Positions 22,871 through 33,799 are shown, counted from the stretch's first letter. The stretch: DNA of 64,000 bases from Persicitalea sp963803495 (GCA_963803495.1 CAWDMP010000002.1:4526001-4590000), one strand, 5' to 3'. Program-made: numbers and translations. Notes: generated by a model not told the origin, from the sequence alone.

Positions 22871-24296
22871 ATGCAGCAATTGATTGGGAGAAAACAGGAT
22901 TTAGTAGTGCTTCATGCACTCCTGGATTCCAACAAGTCAGAGTTCGCGGCGGTGTACGGACGGCGTAGGGTAGGGAAGACTTTCCTGATCCGTACGGCTT
23001 TCGAAAACGATTTCGCCTTTCAGGTAACGGGGCTGGCCAACGCGACGCTCACGCAGCAGCTTACCAATTTTCAGCTAGCGCTCAGAAAATACGACGCCAA
23101 CAACGAATCCGAACAGGCAGATAATTGGTTGGTAGCCTTCCAACAGTTGATCGGGTACCTCGAAAAACTCGATACACCCCGAAAAATTATTTTCATCGAC
23201 GAACTGCCTTGGTTCGATACCCACGGTTCGGGGTTCGTGCAGGCGTTGGAGCACTTTTGGAATAGCTGGGCATCGGCCCGCAGCGACATCGTGCTGATTG
23301 CTTGTGGATCGGCTACTTCGTGGATGCTGCACAAACTCATCAACAACCGGGGCGGGTTGCACAATCGGGTGACCAAGCGGCTCAAAATAGTACCCTTCAC
23401 CCTGTACGAATGCGAATTGTTCCTGAAATCGCGCGATTCGGTACTGGATCGCTACCAAATTATTCGGTTGTATATGTTCATGGGCGGCATTCCCTTTTAC
23501 TGGGATGAAGTCTCGTCTAGTCGGAGCGCAATGCAGAACATCGAGCAAATTGGCTTTTCAGAAAACGGCTTGCTGCGCACCGAATTTACCAACCTCTACC
23601 GCGCGCTATTCAATAATTACGAGCGGCACCTCGATATCGTAAACGCTTTGGCTCAGAAAGCGAAGGGGCTGACGCGCAAAGAAATCATCGCCGCCACCAA
23701 ACTGCCCGACGCGGGCAGCACGACGCGGCTTCTGCAAGAATTGGAAGAAAGCGGATTTATCCGAAAATACGCGCCCTTCGGAAACAAGTCTCGAAACGCA
23801 TTGTACCAACTCGTTCGATTTCTACTCACTCTTCTATCTACGCTTTATCGACAAAACCCAGCTTCTCGACCAAAACAACTGGTTGACCATGATCGACTCG
23901 CCCGCTTACCGGGCATGGAGTGGCTACGCCTTCGAGCAAGTCTGCCTGTACCACCTTCCCCAAATCAAGCAGGCGCTCGGCATCAGCGGCGTACAAACCA
24001 TAACGTCTTCCTGGCGCAGTAAGGGAAACGAGCCCGGTGCCCAAATCGACCTCGTCATCGACCGCCGCGATCAGGTTATCAACCTTTGCGAGATGAAGTT
24101 TTCGATCAATCCTTTTGAGATAAATAAAAAGTACGCCGAAACCCTTCGCAACAAAGTCGGTGCCTTCAGAGCCGAGACGGGAACCCGGAAATCAGTTTTT
24201 CTGACGTTTGTGGCTACTTTCGGTTTGAAGAAAAACAGCTACGCGGCTGGATTGGTGCAGAATGAGTTGACGATGGATGCCTTGTTTGTAGAGTAA
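22871..24296 (+). pseudogene. ATPase with C-terminal nuclease-like domain (DUF234 type), split by one frameshift
   Basis: Two frames join into about 474 aa. The first has Walker A VYGRRRVGKTFLI near 30-40, Walker B RKIIFIDELPWFD near 110, and a winged-helix part ending RNALYQLV. The second continues DFYSLFYLRFIDKTQLL and holds AQIDLVIDRRDQVINLCEMKF, the D...ExK pattern of PD-(D/E)xK nucleases found in DUF234. One extra base near 23813-23816 breaks the frame exactly between the ATPase/winged-helix part and the nuclease-like part. Such archaeal-type ATPases are common, mobile and of unknown function. Two 52-bp tandem repeats cover its promoter. Confidence 0.8.
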
Positions 24297-24389
24297 TCTA
24301 TCCCGGAGCGGAAATTATTATTTCTGAGCGTTACAACCTACTATCGGCGAACAGTCAACTCCACGAACCAATCTCGAAAAGTACATGTG

Positions 24390-24494
24390 ATGAAATTAAA
24401 AAAAACTATTTCGCTTGCCAGCGCAATTTTGATGGCCGCTCTATTGTGCCACAGCGTCTACGCGAAAAAGGCATTCTTCATCACCATACTATAA
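24390..24494 (+). CDS. Orphan 34-aa signal peptide, probably a gene remnant
   Basis: ATG 24390 to TAA 24492-24494 encodes a perfect Sec signal peptide: MKLKKT, a hydrophobic core, then SVYA as the cleavage site. Only nine more residues (KKAFFITIL) follow. The stop overlaps the last codons of the convergent esterase gene. It looks like the 5' end of a secreted-protein gene whose body has been deleted or replaced. It could also be a tiny membrane peptide. Confidence 0.4.
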   Translation: MKLKKTISLASAILMAALLCHSVYAKKAFFITIL

Positions 24495-25740
24495 TGTTCC
24501 CTTCACCCAAATCGGACTCGAAGCTGATACCTCCCGGTGGTCGATGACGTAGAAAAAACCGTAGGCAAAATCCGCGTCGGGTACTTCGGCGGTGAGCGTT
24601 CCCTGTTCTGTATCGACCTGCGCCGCTACGTCTTTCCAGGTGCGGTCTTTGTTGGGGGTAGTCGTATCGGAAGAGTAGTAAAACCGCGCGGAGCGCAGGC
24701 CGATGGGCGCATTGAGGGTAGTTTGCACAGTTGCCCCGTTTTTCCTGACGGGTTCCAGCTTGGGCAAAGGAACACCGCCATTGATTTTTGATTCGACAAA
24801 GTACCTCACCTCGATCGGCTGCCAGCCGTGGTAGTGGCTGTGGGCCATATCGGGTTGGTAGCAAATGTTCTTCTCGGTACTTAGGGGAAGGGCGTAGGTC
24901 TTGGCGTAGGGCACGACGTTGTAGAAGCGATCTTTGTTGCCATTCATGAACAAGAGCGGAACCCGCGCGTAGGATAGGTATGACGAAGGGTCGAAGTACT
25001 TCATCCATTGTTTCGCGGCCTCGGGCGAAAGCTCCCTGAAATCCTGCCCGAACACATCCGACTCGTCGTAGTACCCGCAGCCGTACACAGGAACGGCGGC
25101 CTTGAAGCGGTCGTCCAGGCTAGCGACGAGACAGGTCAGGTACCCACCCCAGCTAATACCCGTCAGGGCCGTCTTGTCCGAAAGTACCTCCGGACGGTTC
25201 AGCAGTCAGCGAGTGGGCCAGAATCACGCTGGCCACGGCGTGGTAACTCCACACGTTGCGCGGATTGCCGTTTTCGATGGCCGTGAACTTCATGTCGTGG
25301 GTTTGATCCGGGCCGGCCTTTTCTAGGAACTTACCATCGGCTCCCTTACCGCCCAGATCCATCGCGATGGCGGCGTAGCCATCGGCGGCCCACTTTTCCA
25401 CCCATTCCTTGAAGGCCTTTCCGCCGCCACCGTGCACCAACACGATGCCGGGAAACCGGCGGTCCGTACTTTTTCCCATCAGGAGGTCAGGGTCGGAATA
25501 ATAGGCAAAAACGCGCGTCGGCCGGCCCAGGTAGTCGACGCTCTCGTAGGTCAGCGAGCGCACCGAGGCAAGTGGAGTCTTGCCAAGAAAAGGCAGGCGC
25601 GGCACTCAGGTTTTTTCAAATCCCAAAGTACCTCCGTGGTGCCGAAGTGGTCGGTACCGATTGGGGGAACTTGGGTCTGGGCATTGACTATTCTCAAAGC
25701 TGAGGACACAAATCATAATTAGCAGGATGTACTTTTTCAT
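24489..25740 (-). pseudogene. Secreted alpha/beta hydrolase (acetyl-esterase-like), three frameshifts
   Basis: From ATG 25740 the frames, once joined, give a signal peptide (MKKYILLIMICVLSFE), then LWDLKKPE, VRSLTYESVDYLGRPTRVF, GIVLVHGGGG with the oxyanion region, and TGISWGGYLTC with the nucleophile Ser. VPLLFMNGNKDRF follows with the acid Asp, then DMAHSHYHGW with the catalytic His, and a beta-rich C-terminal domain. Frame changes are needed near 25697, near 25605-25615 and near 25205. The whole catalytic triad is preserved across the breaks and no extra stop codons interrupt the fragments. It resembles cephalosporin-C deacetylase or acetylxylan-esterase-type hydrolases; the substrate is unknown. 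Confidence 0.75.
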
Positions 25741-25814
25741 AGGGCGGGACGAAGATTCAGCTTTCTATAAGTAAGTGAGCAAGCCCGTCGATCTAATGCT
25801 AAACCTAACTGTTT

Positions 25815-26471
25815 TTAAATGGCTAGGAAATCCTTCCACATGTCCAGGTTTTGCTCCTCCTGACGCGGATAAGTTTTGCCACCTTTCAAAAAATATAACG
25901 CATCGCTCATTTCCCACACATCTTCCCACCGATGATCGGTGATCAAAAACCCTTTACAGTCTGACTGGCTAAGCATGAGTGATGCTATTTTCTCCATATT
26001 TCTTGGATCCAACGCCGCGAACGGCTCGTCGATAAGAGTAAATTTCGTTCGGCTCATGATCCCCAGGTAGATTTCAATAATTCTTCTTTTACCCGTGGAT
26101 AATTCATTCATCTTTCGATTTTTAAGAAGAACGTAATCAGGGAAGTAGCCCATGAATACGTCGAAATCCACTTTGTGGATGCGAAACAGCCGCGAGGTGC
26201 TCAAATTCGGTAGGAAAGCACCTTGCGGTACGTAAAAGACGAGTCCTTCAACCTGGTAGGGCTTCGGACAATAAAGCCCGTCGACTCGTATCGACTTTGA
26301 ATCAGCGGGCTGTACGCCAAAAATGACTTTTAAGAGGCTGGATTTCCCTGATCCGTTACGCCCCAGCAAGCCTACGATTTTACCTACTTCACATTTGAGA
26401 TAGATATCCCCCAGAATTCGCTGATGGCCGTAGGACAGTTGAATGCTATCGGCTTCCAAGGTATACGGCAT
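25815..26471 (-). CDS. ABC transporter ATP-binding protein with atypical signature
   Basis: The 218-aa soluble ATPase subunit has Walker A GLLGRNGSGKSSLL near 34-47 and Walker B TLIDEPFAALDP near 150. The signature is LSTGKRRIIEIYLG near 125 instead of LSGGQ, a deviation seen in some Bacteroidota-specific export ATPases. An H-loop histidine is in ITDHRWED near 180. Its start overlaps by 26 bp the end of a small membrane protein gene, which is the probable permease partner. Cargo is unknown; self-immunity or lipid export are possibilities. Confidence 0.82.
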   Translation of the reverse strand: MPYTLEADSIQLSYGHQRILGDIYLKCEVGKIVGLLGRNGSGKSSLLKVIFGVQPADSKSIRVDGLYCPKPYQVEGLVFYVPQGAFLPNLSTSRLFRIHKVDFDVFMGYFPDYVLLKNRKMNELSTGKRRIIEIYLGIMSRTKFTLIDEPFAALDPRNMEKIASLMLSQSDCKGFLITDHRWEDVWEMSDALYFLKGGKTYPRQEEQNLDMWKDFLAI

Positions 26472-26755
26472 ACGAGATCAGGATCCAAAGGGTAAAGTCG
26501 ATGGTGAAAAGCACAAACACTAGAAGATCGGGTGCTAAGGCCGAAGTTTTGGTAAAAAACCATTTTCTGTTTGCGATGAAAGTAGAGCAGTGTCGCGAAA
26601 CCAAGGGAAGTTATGAGCTTGAACCAAAAAAAGATAGGTGCGAACGTACCGGCTTGGTATTGGAACAGAAGCGTGGGAACACCAACGAGAAACGGAACGA
26701 GCAGATGCAGGCGCACATACAGCACAGTCAGATTGATTTTTTGTCGAGATAGCAT
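26446..26755 (-). pseudogene. Small polytopic membrane partner of the ABC ATPase, one frameshift
   Basis: From ATG 26755 the frame encodes two or three hydrophobic helices (VRLHLLVPFLVGVPTLLF, IFFWFKLITSLGFATLLYF). It then loses hydrophobicity after VFYQN. Removing one A from the AAAA run near 26547-26550 continues it as SALAPDLLVFVLF, TIDFTLWILISYAVYLGSR and a stop at 26446-26448, which restores a final membrane helix. The corrected protein of about 102 aa overlaps the ATPase start by 26 bp, as expected of a translationally coupled pair. No family recognised. Confidence 0.6.
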
Positions 26756-26909
26756 AATGTCGTCTTTGAGGATAGAGATAGCGATGGAACGACCAACTCG
26801 CTCGTAAATCTAATCGGATTGGCAGCACTTTCCATAGCGGAGGCCAGCTCTTAACTTTTTTTAACTCAGCCCGTAGCAGCGTTCCCGAATAGAAACAGCA
26901 GACTATCAT

Positions 26910-26947
26910 AAAAAAAGAGCGGAAGCCCCAAACCGGGACTTCCGCTC
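26910..26947 (-). terminator. Terminator of the SusC/SusD transcript
   Basis: GAGCGGAAG (26917-26925) pairs with CTTCCGCTC (26939-26947), and on the minus strand it is followed by seven T residues. It lies about 50 bp beyond the SusD stop. Confidence 0.85.
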
Positions 26948-26952
26948 AACAT

Positions 26953-26970
26953 CCTTCGACTACGCTCAGG
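26953..26970. repeat. REP-like dispersed repeat, copy 2 (intergenic)
   Basis: This is an exact copy of the 18-bp word at 8781-8798, followed by ATGACA. It sits between the SusD stop codon and the terminator hairpin, a typical position for REP-type elements. Confidence 0.75.
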
Positions 26971-26999
26971 ATGACAATTTAACTATTACACAACCAACC

Positions 27000-28675
27000 C
27001 TACCGCCACAGCGGATGCTGCACCAGATTCGGGTTGTTGTCCAGCTCCCGACGCGGAATGGGTACCACGCGCAGCTTTTCTTCAAACGGCACCGAACCGG
27101 GATAAGTACCCACAAACGGCGGCTTGAATTGATCGAGGCGAACCAGGTCGGGAACCCGCAACGATTCGAAGAAGAGTTCTACGCGGCGCTGTTGCAGGAT
27201 TTCGGCGCGCAGGGCAGCTCCCGAAAAGGTATCCAGATAGCCAGGTGCAAAGCCCGCGCGGTCGGTGATCCTCTTCAAGATACTGCTTCGCGACTCCCTT
27301 CGTTGCCGAGGTTGAACTCTGCCTCGGCCCGCATCAGCAACACATCGGCGTAGCGAATTATGGGGTACATGAGCGGATGGTGATAGCCGCCGTCCCAGAT
27401 ATTGGTACCTATGAACTCTTTGATGGCAAACTTCTTGATGTGCAGGTACTCGCCCGCTGCCCCGTTGGTCTCGATGGCTTTCTTATAAAGCGAATCGGTA
27501 TTGACCACTTCCTTTACAAACACCGACGTGGGATCCGAGCTCGTGCGCAGGGCGTAGTCGTTGTATTTGGGGTAAAATAAAAATTCTTCGGTTCGGTGGT
27601 CGCCTAGCTTGTTGTAGTCGATCATGATGTTCGACAGGGCAGGGCTCGCGGCGTAGCGCGCCCGTCCGTCGCGACCGTTACCTGGCAGGTAGGTCGCTTC
27701 ATTCTCGTTGACGACCATGATGGCCCGCCGCCCTACGGGCTGCACGTGCAGATTGCCCAAGCCGGAAAGATTTCGGTACAAGAATGGTAGCCCGCCATAA
27801 ATGGGGCCATAGACATAACCCGCCGCCCAAATCATTTCCCTGTTCTTTACCCAGCGGTCTTCTTTCGTGTAAACAAAAATATCTCTGAACTCGTCGGGCT
27901 TGTCCATCGGTTCCAGGCCGTACACGCCCAGGTTCTCCACGGCTGCGGTGTGTTCCTTCACTTTGTCCCAAAACTGAGCGTTACCAGGACGGGTGCGGTA
28001 CAGATAGGCGCGGGCCAGCAGGGCGTGGGCGACGCCTTTGTTGCCCCGACCGTCCACGAAGTTGGCCTTGGGGGCGGGCAAGCCCTTGATCGATTCTTCC
28101 AGGTCTTTGACGACCTGCGCCCAAACCTGCTCGCTGGTGGCTTTCTCAGGGTAGTAGGTGGCTTCGGTAGTTTGTTCCAGCATCAGCGGTACTTCCTCGA
28201 ACAGGTGCGCCAGGTTGAGGTAGGCATAACCGCGCATCATGTACGCCTCACCCAACACCCTGCTTTTTACTTCCGACGATACAGCATCGTTGCCTTCCAG
28301 GTTGCCAATGATCCAGTTGGCCCGGTAGATTGCCTGGTAGCTGTCGCGCCAGCCATCGTTGGCCCGGTTGGTTTCGGCGTTGTAGTTGAGGGTCAGCCAG
28401 TTGATGAGGCCGTTGTTCCCTGCATTTTTGGGCAAGGTTAGGTTGTCGCCCCGGAGCATATCGAAGGCCCCTAAAAACGAGTCTCCCGTAGCACCGTGCA
28501 GGTTGTTCATGTACTCGTACATCGCTACGGCGGCCTGCTGAGCCTCATCGTCGTTGCGGAAGAACGCATCGGCGGATTCCCGGGTGGGGTGGATTTCGTC
28601 CAGAAAGGAATCTTTGCAGCTTCCCGATACCAGCAGCAACGCCAGCATTCCCGTGATTTTTGCTATGTTTTTCAT
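27000..28675 (-). pseudogene. SusD/RagB-type glycan-binding lipoprotein, one frameshift
   Basis: I take the start at ATG 28675 (MKNIAKITGMLALLLVSGSCKDSF, lipobox SGSC). An open extension to 28786 only reads through the phased array. The body has SusD features: SADAFFRNDDEAQQAAVAMYEY, a TPR-like helical core, RYADVLLMRAEAEFNLG, and the C-terminal QQRRVELFFESLR...DLVR block. One base is wrong near 27280-27295, between GSREA and LKRITDRAGF. SusD-type lipoproteins sit on the outer membrane surface over the SusC barrel and capture glycans. It is the partner of the damaged SusC at 28790-32373. Confidence 0.87.
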
Positions 28676-28691
28676 GATAAAATTAATGATA

Positions 28692-28795
28692 GAATGAGTG
28701 ATTGGGTGAATGTCGGAATTAGTGAATGTCGGAATGTCGGAATGAGTAAATTTCTTATTCCGACATTCCTGCATTCCGACATTCACTAATTAAAA
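28692..28795. repeat. Two-arm 8-bp phased array at the susC-susD junction
   Basis: The first arm has GA at 28692, 28700, 28708, 28716, 28724, 28732 and 28740, with words such as GAATGTCG and GAATGAGT. The second arm is inverted, with CATTC words at 28764, 28772 and 28780, also 8 bp apart. The arms can form a long imperfect hairpin in the intercistronic mRNA. The susC stop (28790-28792) lies within the second arm. Confidence 0.9.
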
Positions 28796-31700
28796 ACCTA
28801 GGTTAAGTCCCAGCGAAAATATCCGTGGGCGGGGGTACGTACTGGTGTCGACACCCGGGGACGAGGGTAACATCCCCTTGTTTAACAATGTCGTCGCCCG
28901 ACACTTCAGGGTCGAGACCCTTGTAGCCTGTCAGCACGAATAGGTTGTTGACGCTGGTGTAGATCCGCATGTTCTTGATACCAATCCGATTACCCAATGC
29001 CACGGGCAGCGTGTAACCGAAGGTCAGGTTCTGCAACCTCACGAACGAGCCGTCTTCGACGAAAATGCTGATCGGCGCGTCGCCCGTCGGGTCACGACGG
29101 TTGCTGTTGGCCGCCTGGATCGTCTGGCTGTTGTTGGTTGGTGTCCAGCGGTTCGAGCGCTTCGGTGATCGTGTTGCGCTCTCCCTTGGTGTCGAGTAGT
29201 TCGCGCCGGGCTTGGTTATAAATCTTGTTGCCGATAGAACTACGGAAAAACATCGTCAGATCGAAGTTCTTGTAATTGAATGTGTTATTGAAGCCTAGGC
29301 TCAGGATCGGATTCACGTTGCCCAGATCCGTACGGTCGGCCTCCGTGATATTGCCGTCGGGTGTCGTCAGGAACTCACCCGTTTCGCTGGTACTACCGAT
29401 ATCGCGGTACTTGTAGTCGCCTAGTTGAGCGGCCTTGAACGGATTGTTCGGATCATCCAATTCAGCTTGCGAATTATAGATTCCATCTACTTCGTAGCCA
29501 TACAGCGCACCGATCGGTTCGTTGAGATAGCTTCTGATCCTTTGACCTACCCACGGGTTGTTGGGTGGAAGCTCCGTGACCTTACCCGTCAGGTGATCCA
29601 TGTTCAGAGCCGCAAACCAGTTGAAGCCGTTGGTGTTTTTTCCCTGAATCACATCACCCGAAATCGAGAACTCGAAACCAACTTGCTCCAGCGAGCCCAG
29701 ATTGGTGGTTTGGATACCGGTAAATCCAGTAGAAGAAGGTAAGCTCAGGCCGTAAAGCAGGTCGGAGGTTTTCTTCCAGTACATATCGGTCGTGATGTTG
29801 AATCGGTTGAAAATCCGGGCATCGATTCCAATATCCACCTGCCGGGTCGATTCCCAGGAGAGGGCCGGATCGGCAAGTCCCGCTTCGGCGGTATAAGTAC
29901 CGGCAACCACGACGCCGACCAGGTAGGACGGAATCGAACGTAGCAAACTCTGCGACTGGAAGTTGGCGAATGCCCTGGTTGCCCACGACGCCCCAGCTAC
30001 CCCGTAGCTTCAACAGATTGAGGCTGGGTACATTGAAAAACTCCTCATTGTGCAGGTTCCAGGCGGCCGACAGGCCGGGAAACACGCCCCACTTGCTGTC
30101 ACGCCCAAACTTGGACGAGCCGTCGCGCCGCACGGTGGCGGTGAGCAGGTACTTGTCCTCATAGGCATAGTTCAGGCGGCCAAAGTAAGAGGCGACGGTC
30201 CACTCCGATACGTCGGCAAATTTGTGCGAGTCGGTCAAACGATCCTGTTGGCCGTTATTGAACGAAAACCCGTCCACGAAGAAGGGATTGTTACCCACCA
30301 AAATCTTACCCGGCTAGCGGCCTCTTCCACGGCGATACCCAGCCCTTCCTTCTGAAATTTTTGCCCCGACTGCCCCACCAGGGCCGTGATCGAATGCTTG
30401 CCGAACTGCTTGGTGTAGGTAGCCGTGTTCTCGACCAGCCAGGAGTAGGTCTGGCTCTGCTTATGTTCCAGCGAGCCGCCCGTGGGCCGAAAGGGGCCGA
30501 TGTTCTGAATCAGGAACTTCATCTTCGTGTAGTTCAAATCCGTACCGACCGACGACTTGAGTACCAGCCCCTTGATCGGTTCGATGCTCAGGAACCCGTT
30601 CGCAATCATCCGGGCCGTATTGATGGGGGCCCTGGCAATATCGATATCCAGGTAAGGCGTCGCAAGGTTCAGAGCATCCGACGCGGCAACCCCGTAGTTG
30701 TTACCCCACAGCTCATCATAGGCGCTAATTACGCCATCGGAGGTAGTGTAAAACCCTTCGAACTGTCCGCTCGGGAAACGTACCGGGTAATTAGGCGCGA
30801 TCTGCATGGCCCGGTCGAAGACGCGGTTGTTGCTGATGGCCTTCTGATCGACGTACGACAGGTTGGTGTTCAGGCCAAAGCGTACTTTGTCGTTCCAGGC
30901 CTTCGATTCGGCGTTGAAGCGAGCAGAGTATCGTTTGTAGAAATTTGATTTGATCAATCCCTGATTATCGAGGTACCCGACCGAACCCGAGTAGTTGGTC
31001 TTGTCCGAAGCCCCGTTAAAGGTCAGGCTATAATCCTGAATGGAACCCGTGCGAAGTACCTCGTCGAGCCAGTTGGTGTTGTAGTCGGTGGGAATCGCCT
31101 GCCGCTGACCGGGATTGAAAGCTCGGTTCTCTATGTCTCACGCCACCACGTTCATAGGCATCGTAGAGCAACTCGGAAAATTGCGTGGCGTTCAGCAGAT
31201 CCCAGGAGTTAGCCATCTGTCTGGATACCCGTATTGACGCGGATGTTGATACCGCTCGAACCCGTACGGCCGCTTTTGGTCGTGATCAGGATGACGCCGT
31301 TCGCGCCCCGCGCTCCGTAGATGGAGGTAGCTCCGGCGTCCTTCAGGATTTCGATGGACTCGATGTCATTCGGGTTGATCATGGATAAAATGTCCGTGCG
31401 GTCGCCCGAGATGCCCATGCGCGATCCTGAGTACAAATCGCCCGAACCGGCCGCGACGGGAAACCCGTCGATCACGATCAACGGATCGGCGCTGGAATTG
31501 ACCGAGTTGGCTCCCCTGATACGGATTTTGCTGCCCGCGCCCGGTGCGCCCGAACCCGTTACCACATCCACACCAGCCGCGCGTCCCGCGAGGGCTTCGG
31601 TGAAGTTGGTCTGGGGAACGTCTTGCAGTTCCTTACCCTTCACCTGTGACACCGACACCGTCAGCTCGCCGCGTCCCTGGGTACCGTAGCCGACTACGAC

Positions 31701-32373
31701 TACCTCGTTGAGTAGTTTTTCATCCGGGAGCCAGGGAAATGTTCAGGGTGGTCGGATTGCCCACGGAGCGCTCGATCGGTTCGTAACCCACAAACGAGAA
31801 CACCAGGGTAGCGGTGCTAGTTGGGTACATCCACGCTGTACTCTCCATCCTGGTTCGTGGACTCGTACCGCGCTGGGTACCTTTGATCAGCACGTTTACG
31901 CCGGGTAGTCCGTCACCCGTCTTGGCGTCGGTCACCCGACCCGACACGGTTATGTCGACCGGAATCGTCAGCGGGGCAACTCGTCTCTGAATCTGGCGTA
32001 TGGTCTGCGCTTCGATCCGGGTCAGGATAATGTACTTGCCCGATACGTCGTAAGTGAGGCGCAGCGGGTTCAGGATTTTGTCTAAAACCTTAGCCAGCGG
32101 CTCCTTATTAGCAGTCAAGTTCACACGGTCGGCATTTCGGATCAGCGCGGGATCGTAGCTGAACTTCACATCGGCGGATTTTCCAATCCGACTTAAGGCG
32201 GTACGCACATCCTGGTTCGATAGCTTGACCGAAACCGGACGGGCCAGTAGTTCCTGGGCATTGGTCTCCTCCGCCAGACTGATCCCGAAGGTCAGCATCA
32301 CAATAAACAGGTGAAAGCAGGAGAATTTAACCATAGCCAGAAGTACTTCGACGGGTAGTCGTTTTTTTTTCAT
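28790..32373 (-). pseudogene. SusC/RagA TonB-dependent receptor with STN signalling domain, about nine frameshifts
   Basis: ATG 32373 begins MKKKRLPVEVLLAMVKFSC. After the signal peptide come a secretin/TonB N-terminal (STN) domain (VSVKLSNQDVRTALSRIG onward), a carboxypeptidase-like domain (ITVSGRVTDAKTGDGLPGVNV), the plug (NEVVVVGYGTQG, TNFTEALAGRAAGVDV, YGARGANGVILITT) and the barrel. It ends RIFSLGLNLGF, stop 28790-28792. The full length of about 1190 aa is normal for the class. Frame changes are needed near 31859 and 31824 (a compensating pair), 31726, 31218, 31140, 30312, 29970, 29150 and 28875. Fragments contain no other nonsense codons. The STN domain would signal to the FecR at 32642. 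Confidence 0.88.
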
Positions 32374-32545
32374 AATTTTGAAAGTTTTGTTGGTTAGAAA
32401 TAGGCAATCGGCAAAACATTTCCCGTGGCCTTGCCGGGCCGTTCGGGAGCAGTTTTCGGTCGGTAGTGTTAGCGCACTGCCGGCCATTTTTTTATTAAGC
32501 TGTTTTCATGCTTGTTTAAGGGTTTAAGGTGTATTGTTGGCTTTC

Positions 32546-32601
32546 GATATTTGACGCTTGACTTTTGATGCTGGACAATGGATGCCGGATTTTTGAGAGG
32601 C
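32546..32601. repeat. 7-bp phased array between fecR and susC
   Basis: GA occurs at 32546, 32553, 32560, 32567, 32574, 32581, 32588 and 32595, eight consecutive heptads with variable tails (GACTTTT, GATGCTG and similar). It lies in the intercistronic space downstream of fecR. Confidence 0.8.
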
Positions 32602-32641
32602 CAGACAGTCGAGTGTCGAACGTCCTTTATCTCAAGAGCCT

Positions 32642-33727
32642 TTACTTCTTGCCATTCTCCACAATCACCTTCGCATCCACGATCTGGTAGGTTAGTCCCA
32701 GCGTCAGGCAAATCACGTCCAGCTTTTCGTAGAGCGTCTCGTCCTCCATACTCACGCTGAGTGCCCGGCGGGCGGTGAGTTCGGAATCGGCCACGATTTC
32801 TACGCCATAGGCTTTTTCAAGTACCTCGAAAACTTGTTGCAAAGGGGTGTTATTGAAATCAAAAGAGGGTTTCTGCCCCGGTGGCAGCAGCAGCTCCGGC
32901 GCGGCGACCAGACTTTTGCTGAGTTGGATTTGGCTTTTCAGGAAAACGGCCTGCTGGTTGGGCGTCAGTACTACGCCCGTGCGTTGTGCTTTGTCGGGTT
33001 CGTCCTCAAAGTCTTTTTTGGCAAATACCGACACTCGGCCCGTCTTCACTTTCACCTTCACATCGGGCGCATCGTCGTAGGCTTCTACCCGGAAGCTCGT
33101 GCCGAGTACCTTGGTGACGGTCTCGTTGGCGTACACCAGGAATGGCTGCGCAGGATTTTTCTTTATCTCAAAAAACGCCTCGCCGCTCAGCTGCACGACC
33201 CGCTGCCTGGCGTCGAATTGCTCGGGGTACGTCAGGCGACTTTCCTTGCCCAGGCTCACCACACTACCATCGCTGAGGTGCACGATGAGCACTTTGTCTG
33301 TATGGTTGACCTCCTCCAAAAGGCGGCGCTCGCTGGATCGCGCCTCAGCCAGTTCTGCTGCGTCAGTCGACTCGGTCGAATTTGACCACCACAGCGATGC
33401 GCCCAGCCCCAGCACCAATAGTACCGAAGCGGCGACCCGCCAGGCGACTGACTGGTACCAAAGCGGTCGCTGTTTGGGTTGGGTACGTTCCTGGATGTTC
33501 TGCCAGATGGCGTGGGCCAATTCCGTATCGGGTGGGGCTGTCTGGGTGGCTTTCAGTTCAAGTACCAGAGTCCGGGCCGAAAGGATTTTGTCGGTTTGGT
33601 AAGGGTGAGCAGCCAGATAATTTTTCCAGAAAAGGTCGTACTCCGAATCGGGCGTCAGCACCCAATCCTGAAAGGATTCGTGGAAGGCAAAATCTTCTAT
33701 ATCAAATTTTGAAAAATCGCCTAGCAT
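32642..33727 (-). CDS. FecR-family anti-sigma factor
   Basis: The 361-aa single-pass inner-membrane regulator has a cytoplasmic N-terminal domain (about 1-85, with the DFAFHESFQDWV region that holds the sigma factor). A membrane helix is near 92-112 (SVAWRVAASVLLVLGLGASLWW without the last residues). The periplasmic FecR domain carries IVHLSDGSVVSLGKESRLTYPE, VQLSGEAFFEIKK and VLGTSFRVEAYDD. The C-terminal FecR_C-like domain has LQQVFEVLEKAYGVEIV. It should receive the signal from the STN domain of the neighbouring SusC and release the sigma factor encoded just upstream at 33800. Confidence 0.9.
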   Translation of the reverse strand: MLGDFSKFDIEDFAFHESFQDWVLTPDSEYDLFWKNYLAAHPYQTDKILSARTLVLELKATQTAPPDTELAHAIWQNIQERTQPKQRPLWYQSVAWRVAASVLLVLGLGASLWWSNSTESTDAAELAEARSSERRLLEEVNHTDKVLIVHLSDGSVVSLGKESRLTYPEQFDARQRVVQLSGEAFFEIKKNPAQPFLVYANETVTKVLGTSFRVEAYDDAPDVKVKVKTGRVSVFAKKDFEDEPDKAQRTGVVLTPNQQAVFLKSQIQLSKSLVAAPELLLPPGQKPSFDFNNTPLQQVFEVLEKAYGVEIVADSELTARRALSVSMEDETLYEKLDVICLTLGLTYQIVDAKVIVENGKK

Positions 33728-33799
33728 CGGGCTTGCGGTTGGTTTACAAGACTGAGTGTAGGAATGGACTTACTTTAATCCATTTTTTTCAAAAAATCT

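Noticed and set aside
28676..28786. N-terminal extension of the first SusD
   Set aside because: It reads through the 8-bp phased array; the lipoprotein signal starts at 28675.
28692..28795. CRISPR array
   Set aside because: Repeat units are 8 bp with no spacers, and no cas genes are present.
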